Shown here: positions 1 through 10,800 of the stretch, in pieces | Layout of the letters: every line of letters begins with the position of its first letter | Position numbering within the stretch: the first letter of the stretch is position 1 | Notes under the pieces: generated by a model | What the model was told of the DNA's origin: nothing | Seen by the model: only the letters and a program-made list of their open reading frames with translations | Databases searched by the model: none | Assembly (NCBI GenBank): GCA_002179805.1 | Contig: NAVB01000204.1 | Location: 1-64,000, forward strand | Direction of reading: 5' to 3' | DNA from: Acanthamoeba lenticulata | Taxonomy: Eukaryota; Discosea; Longamoebia; Acanthamoebidae | DNA: 64,000 nt | Translations under genes and position numbers: made by a program

Positions 1-63
1 ACAAACAAACAATTAAAAAACAAAACAAAAACAAAAACAAAAAACCATAAAAATTGCAAACAG

Positions 64-2295
64 GCTGACGACGTGGTCCAAGGGGCGGCTGGAGCGCGAG
101 GGCCAAACGATCTTTGGGCTGTGCGCGCGGCCCGTGGGCCACCTGTTCCGCGAGGAGATTCTCCAGTTTGCGCCAGAGACGTCGGGCGAGCTCATGCCCC
201 ACCACCGGTTCACGCACGGCGACATGGTCCTCATCTCGCGCTCCAACCCGCTCCATGAGAAGCCCATCGAGGGCGTCGTCCTCGACAAGAGCAAGTCGCG
301 CCTTCAGGTCGTCGTCAAAGACTATCCGGCCAACATCACCGAGGGCATCTGGGTCCGCCGCCATTTTTATTTCATAATCTATTCATTTTCTATTTTATTT
401 TATTTTACCAAGTTAACTTTAATTATTTTCTTATTTTGCAGCGGCTGGACAAGGGGGCCAATCGAGTGTCGCATGACCGCATGATCGACGCCCTCAACAA
501 GTTCACCAGCAACCAGCACATTCCGCTCCCTGAAAATGGTGTGCGACACCTTCCTGTTTTGCGCGCGTGCTCAACAACAAGTTCCTGACGCGCGTGTGTC
601 TTGTGCGGTGGTCGACGCTTCGACCGAACGTGCAGTCAAGCCGATACCGGGCGGGACCCTCCTGCGCGACCTGATCCTGGGCAACGTCAAGGACCCCAAG
701 GCCTGGGCCGCACAGCCGCCCCCCAAGGTCCGCCCTCCCGCGCGTGTTCCGCCCTTGTCCGCCGCACACACGCGTGACACGCGCGCGCGCATGCTTGGCA
801 TTCCTCAGGAACTGGTAGAGCGCTACGCACGCAAGAATTTCCCCAAGAATTTCGACGCCTGGAAACTCAACGACAGTCAACGCAAAGTCATCACGACGAT
901 CCTCACGAGGAAGCTGACGCTGGTCCAGGGCCCGCCCGGCACGGGCAAGACCACGCTGGCGATCCACCTGATGAAGCTGCTCGTCCACCTGTGCCGCGGC
1001 CACGCGCCCATCCTGTGCACGGCCGACACCAACGTCGCCGTGGACAACCTGCTCGAGGGCCTGGCCGACTCGGGCGTGCGCGCCGTCCGCGTCGGGCGTC
1101 CGGTCAAGATCCGCGAGGAGCTGCGTGACCTCTCGCTCGAGGCCCTCATGCAGGAGCACGCCGCCAACAACAAGCTCGACGCCCTCCGCCAGGACCTCGT
1201 CGAGCTCGCCCACGGCAAGACGCCTGAGGAACGGTTCGCCGCGACTCTGCCCGCGCGCGTGTCGTGCGCTCGTGTCGTGTCGTGCGGCTGAAGCGTGTGT
1301 GTCGTGTGTGCGGACAGGACGGCGGCCAAGCGGGAGAGCGCAGTGCTGCATCAGAACATCAAGCGGCTGGAGGATTACATCCACAACGACGTGCTGGGCA
1401 AGGCCGACGTCATCTGCGCGACCTGCATCGGCGCTGGCCACGAGCTCCTCGCCTCGCGCGCCTTCCCCATCGTCATCCTCGACGGTACGCCGACACCGCA
1501 CACGCGCGCATGGCACACACGCTCATGATCACGGACACGACACGACACGACACGCGCGCAGAGTCGACGCAGGCCACGGAGCCGGCCTCGCTGTGCGCGC
1601 TGGTGCACAACTCGCAGCACATCGTCCTGCTGGGCGATCACTACCAGCTGCCGCCGACGGTGACGTCGCCCGAGGCCGCGCAGGGAGGGCTCTCCGAGAG
1701 CCTTTTTGCTCGGATGATCGCGATGGGAATCGAACCCCACATGCTCGAAATCCAGTACCGGATGCACCCGATTATCTCCGAGTTTCCCAGCGTCCATTTC
1801 TACGGCGGCAAGATCAAGGACGGGATCGTCGCGGCCGACCGGCCGTCGCCGACGGGCCTGGCGTGGCCGCGGCCCGGCCAGCCAATCGCATTTGTCGACG
1901 TTCGGGACGGCCGCGAGTCACGGAGCGCCGACGGCAACTCGTTCCTGAACGCGGCCGAGGCCGAGGCCGTGTTCGCGCTCGTGTCGGCGTTTGACCGCCG
2001 CTCGGACGTGGGCGACGTCAAGGACATTGGCGTCATCACGCCCTACAACGGGCAGGTCAAGCACCTCACCGACCTCTTCTCGCGCCGCGGCGGCATGGCC
2101 AAGGGCGAGCCCTGGCACCGGCTCAACATCAACTCGGTCGACGGCTACCAGGGCCGCGAGAAAGAGGTCATCATCTTCACCGCCGTACGCAGCAACCCGC
2201 GCGGCGACGTTGGCTTTCTTCGCGACTGGCGTCGGTACTTTGGCGCCAAATTCTTTTCTTTTCTTTTCTTTAGTTTCTGTCTTCTGTTCACCTAG
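64..2295 (+). CDS. SF1 helicase, IGHMBP2/SMUBP-2-like, 5' partial, 3' apparently truncated
   Basis: This is a superfamily 1B nucleic-acid helicase of the IGHMBP2 (SMUBP2) group; family members unwind RNA or DNA with ATP. Phase-consistent exons are 64-352, 442-538, 636-727, 809-1260, 1318-1484 and 1562 onward. The first exon carries the N-terminal barrel (HRFTHGDMVLISR). Walker A is QGPPGTGKTT near 930-960, motif II is the DESTQATEPA segment spliced at 1484/1562, then GDHYQLPPTV, EIQYRMHPII and SVDGYQGREKEVII. The start lies left of the window. After GFLRDWRR (about 2234) the expected LNVALTRAR motif VI never appears. Instead a T-rich intron-like tract runs into the 3' end of the convergent phosphatase. 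The gene is therefore truncated, or the assembly is joined wrongly here. The end given is the in-frame stop of the unspliced last exon. Confidence 0.85.
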
Positions 2296-3460
2296 GAGCC
2301 GAGGAGTCGCTTGACCTGCGCGCGCTGGTCATGCGTCTGTGGCGACGGCACGGACGAGGCCTTGATCCCATCGACGTCGGGTCTGTGTGCGCCCCCAAGG
2401 TGGTGCACCGTCAGCAAAACGATCGTCGGCCGGCCCAGCCCCCATCAAACGCACCGGGAGTCGTGGTAAAGTTGGCACAAGTGGAGCGCCTTGTCCGCTT
2501 CGAGCCCGTAGATGCGTCCTGTGCCGCGCCAGCGCGCCCGCATGATGAGGCCTCTTTGGGGAGCAAACTTCAGGGAGAGCAAACAGACACGAACCGAGGA
2601 GGAGCGAAGCAAAGACGCCCGTGCGCCCGTGTCCGCCATAGCAGTGGACATACACGACCGCACCGCCCCTGCGCCCAGCAAGCCCAAGCCAACATCATCA
2701 TCGACATCATCACCAACACCATTGTGGGCTACGGGACGTGCAAGGAAGAGGACAGGTGTGTACTGAAGGAAGCCAAGGAGGCGTTCGAGGAGGGCGAGGG
2801 TGGCGGCGTCTGGGCCCACCATGCGGTCGGGAATTGGATGATGCACGTACACAAGTTCTTGGGGCTGCCAGAGACGACGATGAACAAGGACGTTGTTGTT
2901 CACGTGGTGGAGCCCAACTTTATGACGTCAAGGCGCACCTTCTGGTTGAACTCGGCTGGGCGGGAGTCGAGCGTGGCCTTGGCCACATCAAAGTAGTGCT
3001 TGCCGTGCTTTCCGAACTCGTGCTCCTCCATGAGGCACACGAACGTGGTCACCCCTGTGTGTGGCGGTGAAGGCCCGTCAGCGTCGAGATCTTTGTAGAG
3101 CATCAAAAGTTGCGAAGTAGTCGTTGGCACCCTGCTTGAGGATGGCCTCCACCATGTAGGGCTTTAAAGGGTAGGCGCCCACCAGCAGACTACCGCGCAC
3201 CACCCAGTTCGAGTAGGCTGCCCCCACCAGAAGTTTGAGACTAGTCTGTAGAGAGGGGGGGGGGGTGAAGTTTTCCCCGTACGGGTAGGGCCGCTCATGT
3301 CGCGCGTGAGATGGTCAGCCGGGAGCGTCTTGGGCAGTTTGGCCAGCTGGCCACCAGCTCGCAGGCCGCCCGTCGCCCCAGCAGCGCGTCCCTCTTTCTT
3401 CTCTTTTTGTTGCTGCGGTTTTGTTGACGCACCACCGGCCTTCCTGCACTCCCTCCCCAA
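2292..3460 (-). CDS. Dual-specificity (tyrosine) phosphatase-like protein, 7 exons
   Basis: This is a cysteine-based protein phosphatase of the DSP/PTP fold. Phase-consistent exons on the minus strand are 3460-3283, 3217-3131, 3054-2939, 2864-2764, 2668-2595, 2518-2455 and 2382-2292, giving 236 residues. The active-site loop VYVHCYGGHGRTG (HCxxGxxRTG) is in exon 5. Other family-like pieces are NWVVRGSLLVGAYP, GVTTFVCLMEEHE and the C-terminal SPQTHDQRAQVKRLL. The N-terminal 40 residues are basic and low-complexity. The ATG at 3460 is the first in frame in this exon, but an upstream exon cannot be excluded. All six donors have C at position +4. The stop codon overlaps the last open codons of the convergent helicase. 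The substrate is unknown. Confidence 0.85.
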
Positions 3461-3701
3461 GTGGTGGGTGAGACTCGAGGAGAAGGAAGGTCATGCTTTG
3501 AGAGGTGGAGTAGAGGTGCAGACCTGGCGCCACCCTTCTTCATCCCTTTTGCTTCTAAATTTCTTTTTATTTTAGTTTTTTAATGGCCCTGGTCCACGTC
3601 TGGGTCTCAGCACACGTATGGACTTTTCTCGCCCCGCCATTTTGCGGACACAGTTTTTTTGCTGGGTGGACAGCGCTTGTTGTGGACACAACGAAAGCAG
3701 T

Positions 3702-6700
3702 TTATTCGGAGCAAGGAGGAGAAGGAGACAGAGGGGGTGTGGTGTGAGGTGAGTGAGTGGGCGAATGATTTAGTTTACGCTTTTTGGGACGTGGCGTGCG
3801 CACAGAGTAGAAGAGAAGACGCCGGCGGGTGGAGCCAAACTGAAAGCGGGGGAAATAGGCAGGAGGAAGTGGGTCTGGGGCGTAGGAGAAGCTGAGGGAC
3901 AGGCGAGAAAAGACAGTCGAATAGATGGCATAGACAGGCTGGTTGACTGAAACACAGAGACGGTAGGTCCGCACCTCATCAGCACCAGTGGGGAAGTTGC
4001 GGCTCAAATCCCAGTCCGTCAGCTGGGCCGAGAAGAGAGAAAGAGATGTACAAAGGTAGTAGTAGTCATAGCCGCAACGGCGGCGAGAGGGAGAGTATTT
4101 CTGCCACCCAGTGGTGAAGCGCTTAAAGAACGCTTTGGAGCAGGAGAAGTTCAGGTCGGGTGGTGTGAGGGAATGGCGAGGGCGTATTTCAAGAAGAATG
4201 GAAGAAGCTATGCTGCGGATGAGAGCGTCGTGGTCGTCGTTGAGCTGAGCTTGTGCATGCTGTAGTTGGGCGGTGGTCTGCTGCAACTGGGATGCGAGAA
4301 GGTCACGGTCACGGCATAGTGCAGCAATGATTGCGGCTGGAGAGTCAGCAGGACCTGGAGGTGGTGCCGCCAGACCTCGTTCGTCTGAAATCACGTAGCC
4401 TGCAAGCCGGCTTGGCCGAACACATTCATGAGAGGTACGAAGGTTGTGAGACGACATGAAGAGGAGAGTGGTTGAAAGTGGATGTGGCCACTGACGATCT
4501 GGTAGAGAGATGCAAAGAAACAACAGACAAGTAGACAAGAAGAAGTGGGAATCAGAGGAAATAGAGACGATTCATTTACGGTGTTTTTGTTGAACAGTGG
4601 ACACTTTGTGGACAGGGTGGTGATGAGTGAGGACAGTTTTTTCACCACAAGCAAGTCGCCCCTTCTTCTGGTGCAGCCGTGTGCGTAAAGCTTCAAGTCG
4701 CTGGGCGATGGCCATAGCAGCTGAATGTCCTGCTGAAAAAGTGGAACGAGGAGGAAGAGGAGGAGCAGGAGGAGTAGAGAGATGGTCAAGGGAGGTGGAA
4801 GCGTGCTGAGCCTTGGCGAGCAAAGGCCAGATGACATCCACGTAGGGTTGCTTGTTCCGGAGGAATGAATTTGGAGGAAGCAACTGGTAGGAGGTGGCAA
4901 TCTTGCGCAGTTGGTCTACAGTGTACCGCCGACGCAAAGCAGCTTGGGTCGGGATGGACACGAGGTCATACCCCTGTGAGTACAATGAAATGAAAGAGAG
5001 AGAGAGAGTGGTTAGATGATGCTGAAGCAATACATCTGCCCCAAGTAGACGCCACCTCAAAGATGAGAGTCTGGCATGGTGTTGGGACTGTCCACTGGTC
5101 ATCAAGATTCAGGTTAGTGTTGTGTGCACAACAAACAGACAAGAGCGCCATACCTGCACCAGAAGCTTCAGGCTGCTGAGTTGCTGGTGTGTTCTCGAGG
5201 GTGTCATCCAACGTGTCCTTGTGTGCTGGACTCGTAGAAGAGGGTGAAGGAGACGTGTCGTGTTTTTGCAGAGTGGTATCCCATGTCTACATAGTGTCAA
5301 TCAACAATGAGCGCCAAGTGCAAACCAACATGAGATGCAGTACCGCCAGTTGTTCAAGAAGGGCTTGTTGCTGTGTAACGGCATCAGGGAGGTTGAGGTG
5401 CTGCTGAGGAGAGACGAACGGAAGCAGAGCGTCCTGGACGACGGCGAAGTCACTTGGAAGGTAGGTGAGACGCCACACATGGCCAGAATGGGTAGCGAAA
5501 GTGGTGAGGAAACAGGGCAAACAAAGAAGATCGTGGTCGTCCTTGTGGTGCATTGAGCATGTGATGCATTGTGCAGATTGTGCGAGGTCATCATGACATG
5601 TGGAGCAGGTCGTGAAGTGGTGAGAAACCACCATTGAGTGGATGATCTGTCCCTGTTTTTTCAACATGGTAAGCTTCCGGCTCAAGAAACCAAACGGAAG
5701 AACGTACCTTAAATGGGGAACAAGAGACTTGTAGTAGCGGAGGGCCAACAGGTGGTGATGGTGGTTGAGCGTCAGCTTCAGGCTCCTGTAGGTGTGTTAA
5801 TGAAGATCAGATCAGTTCAACCGAGATCACACTCAAGGTGGGAAGGAGATACGGTCTTAAGGCGCTTCCTGGTTGGTTGGTCATCAGGACTGTTGACTTC
5901 ATGGGCCTTTTTTGCCTTCATGTGAGCGTCGTCAGCCTTGGTCTTGTTCAGCTTGGCACGTGCTTCTTTGAGCTGTGTGCTGAGGGTGTGAATCTCTTGT
6001 TTCAGTTTGCTCTCCTATATTGTGTGCATGAATCAGAGGTGAAAAGCTGTGTTGAAAATGGTGAACTGAGGGCAACGAACCACTGCTGCAACTGCCGTGG
6101 ACCGCAGAGCAAGGTGGTGATGCATCTGCCAAGACATGATGGCAGTTGCAAGCTTGGGCTCGTTAAGAGCATCATCCCACGTCCAGTGGTTATTCTCCTT
6201 GTCAGTCCAAACCCGCTTGCGAAGGGAATGTGACTGATTGACACTAACGATGTTGTACATCTTGTGCTTGTTGGTGGTGGTGTCAGCTTATGCCGAGCAC
6301 AAGAAAAGGTTGGGCAAAGGTACCGCGGGGCTGGGGGGTGAGGGCCGATCATCTTGTTCACTGTCAATGTCGTCAGCAGCATTGAGAGTTTCGTCTTCTT
6401 CATCCTCTGAGCTGTTCTTGCTATCTCGGGAAGGTCTGGGCCTGGAGCGCTGTTTCCCTGCCTGCCGACGTGCAGTGTTGGTGGTTCGAGAGGAGAAAGG
6501 TCGGTCGTCATAGGAGTCAGGAGACCAGCCCTTATCAATGAGGGCATCACGAGCGGCAATCATGGCAGCTTCAAAGTTCTCCACCATGGGGACGTAGACA
6601 TCAACATCAGAATCTCCCCATGGAGTGAGCACAAGGACCTGAATGCCACAAAACCATTGAAGCAACAGCCTTCCCCCCCCCAACGATCAAAAAAGAGAGT

Positions 6701-7210
6701 CTGTGAAACAAAAAAGGACAGTCGTACTCATATGTGGCTGCTGTGATGACATGGCGGCCATCGTGAAGGGGACAAGACTTCGAGTTGAGCTCCCGTGAAA
6801 ACAGCTTGGACTGTACCCACAGGGGCACGTTGATGGCACTCAGCCGACGTTTCAAGAGGGTGTTGGCCAAGCTAAGTAGAAGGTCGGCGTAAGTGCAGTT
6901 GGTGATGGTTGGGTTGATGGAGTCGGCCCACGGGAGCTCGCTCAACGGGGCACAAGGGCGGAGAGGCCGGATCGCTGAGCTTTTAAACTTAGGTATCTGG
7001 CGTGCAACAATGGCACTGCGGGTGTGAGCCTGAAAAGCAATAACTAGATCAGATGCTGCTGCATATCATTCCCTGTAAGTTGGACGTACCGCATACTTTG
7101 GAAGGTCGTTAAGGTGTACACCTTCAATTTGATAGGCAGGGCTGGCTTCATGTGGCCGTGATGCTTGGCCTTCGGGAACTGCTTTGCTGAGAAGCTGTTT
7201 GTATGTTACG
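3702..7210 (-). CDS. Multi-exon protein of unknown family with coiled coils, Cys/His cluster and C-terminal NLS
   Basis: I do not recognise this gene. Open segments joined by plausible introns run leftward. They are GVHLNDLPKYA (ending at 7090, donor GTACGT), then AHTRSAIVARQIPKFK onward (from 7029), then TPWGDSDVDVYVPMVENF near 6600. Next come an acidic Ser-rich stretch, a coiled-coil segment near 5990-5840, a cluster of CxxC pairs and His (CSTCHDD, CITCSMHHKDDH, LCLPC) near 5610-5500, a segment with YTVDQLRKIATSYQLL near 4925, and a second coiled coil near 4300. The C-terminus carries RPKKRKL, a good nuclear localisation signal. The start, the exact exons and one junction near 6670-6730 are unresolved: the phases do not close, and a nine-C run sits at 6673-6681. 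The 5' end overlaps the opposite-strand gene starting near 7261. One gene or two is not certain. Confidence 0.5.
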
Positions 7211-7260
7211 TTTGTCCACAGTCACAGACAAAAATCTCAAAGCGTGATGACAATCAAGCA

Positions 7261-9101
7261 ATGGACGAGTCCGTCCTCAAGAAGAAGGTGCAGCGTACCA
7301 GTGCTGCCCTTTCAGCAATATGGGGCATCGACACCACCGACACCACCTTGTTGTCCCACGTGTTGGCCACTTACATCGCCACACTACCCTCAACTGTGTA
7401 CTCCCAGATCAGAGAGCTTTCTGGGGGTTGTCCCACAAGTGACGACCACGAGATGCAGCAGCAGCTCACCACACCTCTCCGTGGTGCTGTAGTTGTTGCA
7501 CAAGTGGGGCTCTCGTTTGAGCAATACCGGCATCTGGTTGCTCTTGTGGGCCGCGACCCCACAGATATCCGCCACCGTCCCCTCCAGCTGCCATCTGGCC
7601 AAAGGGTGCCCCGGCTTCTCCCGTCTTATGGGGTGGTGCATTCTTTCTGGCACACAGCTGTCTCTGGCGTTCCTGGTCTGTGGACGGGGACTCATGAGGG
7701 TCACACAGCAACAGTGTGGCCCCTCGAGGACATCATCAACTACATCTATACGCACCCCTTCATTACTTCCTTCTTCTTGTACCACGAACGCCTCGACATC
7801 ATTCGGAGGATGGACGAATATCCACAAGCTGGTCGTGGCGTCTACGCAGAGAGCTACTCTTTCCGCAATTTCGGTCATCTCTGCAAATGCCTTCCACTCC
7901 AGTTTCTCAGCATCATCACACACGCCACCACCCACTCAGGACACCTGGAGGCGTTGATGGCAGCCAACAACACCTACCTCGAGACTGCTCTTCGCCAGGG
8001 CTACGTCGTTGTCCAGCCACACGGCCAGCCACCACGCCACGTGCCCATCTCCCTGCGTGTGTGTGCGGATGACCCGATGCTACGCTTCTTTCTCCGCCGT
8101 GCCCCAAGCAGCTCCGAGTTTTGCTGTATCTACTGTTTGTGGATTCGGGGTGGTCCTTCAACACAAGACTCAACCTGCCTTCGTGGTTCATCGATTCAAG
8201 CTGCTTGTACCACCATCAAGTCCCTTGGTGGGTACAGTGACGCCCACAACACATCCCCCATGGTGCCGTCACTGCAGCCCTACGACACCGTCTTCTGCGT
8301 TCTACACGCACTGTCCCGTCTTGGCGAACAAGTTCTTGATGCTGTCTACGATTTCCTTTCTCATCATGAAGATGCTGATCGTATCTTTTCTCTGGTACCG
8401 CCCCTCTTCACTCATCACCACTACTCTCACTTACATCTTCTCACAGCTCCAGCCGATTCTTGAGCTTGAGGGAATCCCAATCACTCTTAACTGCAACTCA
8501 AAGCCACCACGTGGCTGGAACATGAAAGGTTGCCACGCAGCAAAACTGCTACGGGTACACAATTCCCTGTTTGCCTATCATAAGGCCATCATCTCACAGA
8601 CGTGTGTGTATTCAGGCATTCACTGAGATCGGGACGGCTCTTGGGCTCGACCCAGAAGTGATCAAGGCTGTTGCTGACGTTCGCCGTGTGTTCCACGTTC
8701 TGTACTTCTTTGATCCCCTCGATCCTGCCCATGCTGCTGATTTGTCGTGGTTTATGAGCAACGTAGACGACGTCATGCAGCGGTTCCAGTTTCATGTGGC
8801 TGATGACCACGAGAGCAACTACATCCATGAGATCAGGAAGCACGCGGCAGCTCTTCTTTCTTGTGGAGGCCTTGCTGTGTATGCCAATGATACACATGAG
8901 ACACTCCAATGTCTCCTCAAGGAAGCCTTTCACCACTTCTCCCCTCGCCATCCTTCTTCCTTACACCTGGTCTGGGAGAGGTGGTTTATGCGTCTGCATG
9001 TGCTTGTCCTTAGTGGACATACAGACGCCCGCGCTATCCCGCGCTGGACAGCGCAGACATCCGCCTGCCACAATATTCCTGACATCTTGTCTGCATCATA
9101 A
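7261..9101 (+). CDS. 575-residue protein of unknown family, possibly mobile-element-derived
   Basis: Three exons with matching phase (7261-8394, 8447-8554, 8616-9101) encode 575 residues. The ATG at 7261 is the first in the frame; the frame stays open upstream without a methionine, so an earlier exon is possible. Notable pieces are a Cys pair (FCCIYCLW), then VFCVLHALSRLGEQVLD, GWNMKGCHAAKLLR, and a region with DDHESNYIHEIRKHA followed by GGLAVYANDTHETLQ. By eye the order of these blocks recalls captured or transposon-related proteins found in many eukaryotes, in which a His-rich helix precedes a segment of the type G-L-x-x-Y-x-x-x-x-x-E. That is inference only, and no DDE triad could be assigned. 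It is divergent from the gene on its left, and the two overlap at their 5' ends. Third codon positions are less GC-biased than in flanking genes. Confidence 0.65.
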
Positions 9102-9155
9102 AAGTCGCCTCTCCTTCTCCAGCTTTCCTTGAGTTTGTCCTCATGATGGCCCAAG

Positions 9156-9654
9156 ATGGCTGCTCAGTCGTTTGCAAGCCTTTCCCCCTTGTTGTAAGTT
9201 ACGCTTTTGCTTGACTGCACACAGACACATGTCTACACCTCCCCACCTGGATGATGACGCCTATGCTGCTCTGGTGTGTAACTTTATTAACACCAGCGAA
9301 GCAGGCGCACAGGCCTTCAAGAGAGTGGCGTACTTGCACCATGACCAGTACTCCTGGAAAGACAACTTTATCGTCATGCTGCTTCCTCATCTTCCCACTC
9401 TTCCTGGCGATCCTGTCGCCTTCGTTCACATGGACCACGTTGACCTGCTTTCTCTTCAAACGGGCTTCCCTCCTATTGACACGGACAAGTGCCCACTTGA
9501 TGCCGAGTTGGCCTCCTATGTCGAGTCCATGTATGCTCTTCAACCAGAAGGCTACTACGCTCTGGTCGTGATGAACGACGCCGAGCACCGAGCCTTGGTC
9601 ACGTGGGTACCCGCGCCAGTGGATGTCCGTCGTCCGGACCATTCAAAACAATAA
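9156..9654 (+). CDS. Small two-exon protein, unknown function
   Basis: Exons 9156-9193 and 9225-9654 join in phase through a 31-nt GTAAGT...CACAG intron to give 155 residues beginning MAAQSFASLSPLL. It is the only donor of the 26 phase-checked ones with A at +4. The protein has no signal peptide or membrane segment and no motif I recognise. Recurring features are acidic and aromatic patches (HLDDDAYAALV, HHDQYSWKDNF, VMNDAEHRALVTWVP). It begins 54 nt after the stop of the preceding gene on the same strand, and AATAAA overlaps its stop codon. The spacing and similar base composition suggest it belongs to the same island as its two left neighbours. Confidence 0.6.
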
Positions 9655-9762
9655 ATTTTTTTTGTCCAGCCCAATCTGGCACCAAACCTCCTTTGTCTGC
9701 CAGCGCGCCACAAATGTCGTGCGTGACAACGTTGGCCTGGGAATCAAATAGAAAATGGACGT

Positions 9763-10650
9763 TTAGGGCGAGGAAGAGGTGTCGCGCTTGGGCGAGGCCG
9801 TCGTGGACAGCCGATTGGCCCAAGCAGGCGTATTGGGGAGGGTGAAGCCCTTCATGGCTTCCTTGATGTCGTTGATGTGAGCTGTTTCGGCAAACGTCCA
9901 GTTGTTGTAAGCACCAAGTAGAACATGCACTTGGGCTACATGGTGAAGCAAACGCACCTTCGGAGAACTCGGGGAAGGCGGAGCCTCGCGAGGTGTCGGC
10001 GCCAACTGGGCTCATCTCGCGGTGGTACCGCTCGTCGAAGGCGGCCATGGCCTCTGTCCTGTTCAAGAGGGTCAGTCATGTGCGGCCGTAGCCTGGGCCG
10101 ATAACCAAGACAAGAGAGCAGTACCGACGCTTCTGCGACTCCTCCTCGGAGACGTGGAGCGCAACGCCAATGCGAGCCATCTGGGCGTGCACTTCGAGCC
10201 GCTCGAGGCCTGCAGGCGGCATCAGGCGAAGAGGGGTGTTTAGACAAAAAGGGCACCAACTCGAGCACAAAACAGAGACAGACGCCACCTTGGGTGACGT
10301 TCGAAACCTCAGCTTCCTTTGCTTCTTCGTCATGGCCACCGCTGTTCAGCGGCGCGTAGCCGCTGTGTTCCTCGTCCTCTTGCTGCTGCTGGTCGTCGCC
10401 ATCCCCCAGCATCACGTAGCCGCTGTATTCTTCACCTTCCTCCTCTTCCTCCCCCTCTACTTCTTCACCCTTTCGCAGTTGTTCCTCCCCTACAGCAGCA
10501 AGAAGTAGGCTTAAGACCCGACTTCGTCACGAGGCCAGTGGAGAGGCGGTGCGTACATGTGGCATCATCCGCTGAGAGGAGCGACGGGGAGGCAGGCACA
10601 TGTAGCGTTTCTTGGCTGGCGGCCTTGTCGTCCTGCTTCGTGGCGTCCAT
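9763..10650 (-). CDS. MEA1-like (male-enhanced antigen 1 family) protein
   Basis: This is a short acidic multi-exon protein. Exon 1 starts at the ATG at 10650 (MDATKQDDKAASQ). A 41-nt intron leads to an acidic stretch holding EEYSGYVMLGDGDD and EEHSGYAPLNSGG. Further exons carry LERLEVHAQMARIGVALHV, AMAAFDERYHREMSPVGAD and a C-terminal HINDIKEAMKGFTLPNTPAW. An acidic N-terminus with a GYxPLN block, a middle helix, and a C-terminal helix ending in SLP...PAWA match my memory of the MEA1 family, whose function is poorly known. The assignment is by pattern only. It lies head-to-head with the exonuclease-ligase gene, with about 150 nt between the start codons, so the two probably share a promoter region. 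Confidence 0.5.
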
Positions 10651-10800
10651 CTTGTTTATCTGTGGTGTACTCGCTGTGCTGGTGTGTTCAAAACCAGCCC
10701 CGCCAGCCAAAACCAGGAAGAGGTCTATCCTGGCAAGACTGACCACTAGCAAAATCCTGTGGGCCACTTCACCGAAGAGCCACAAAGAGAGAAGATCGAG

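Noticed and set aside
3480..9760. Search for terminal inverted repeats bounding the island
   Set aside because: No convincing inverted or direct terminal repeat was found by eye, so no mobile-element boundary is called.
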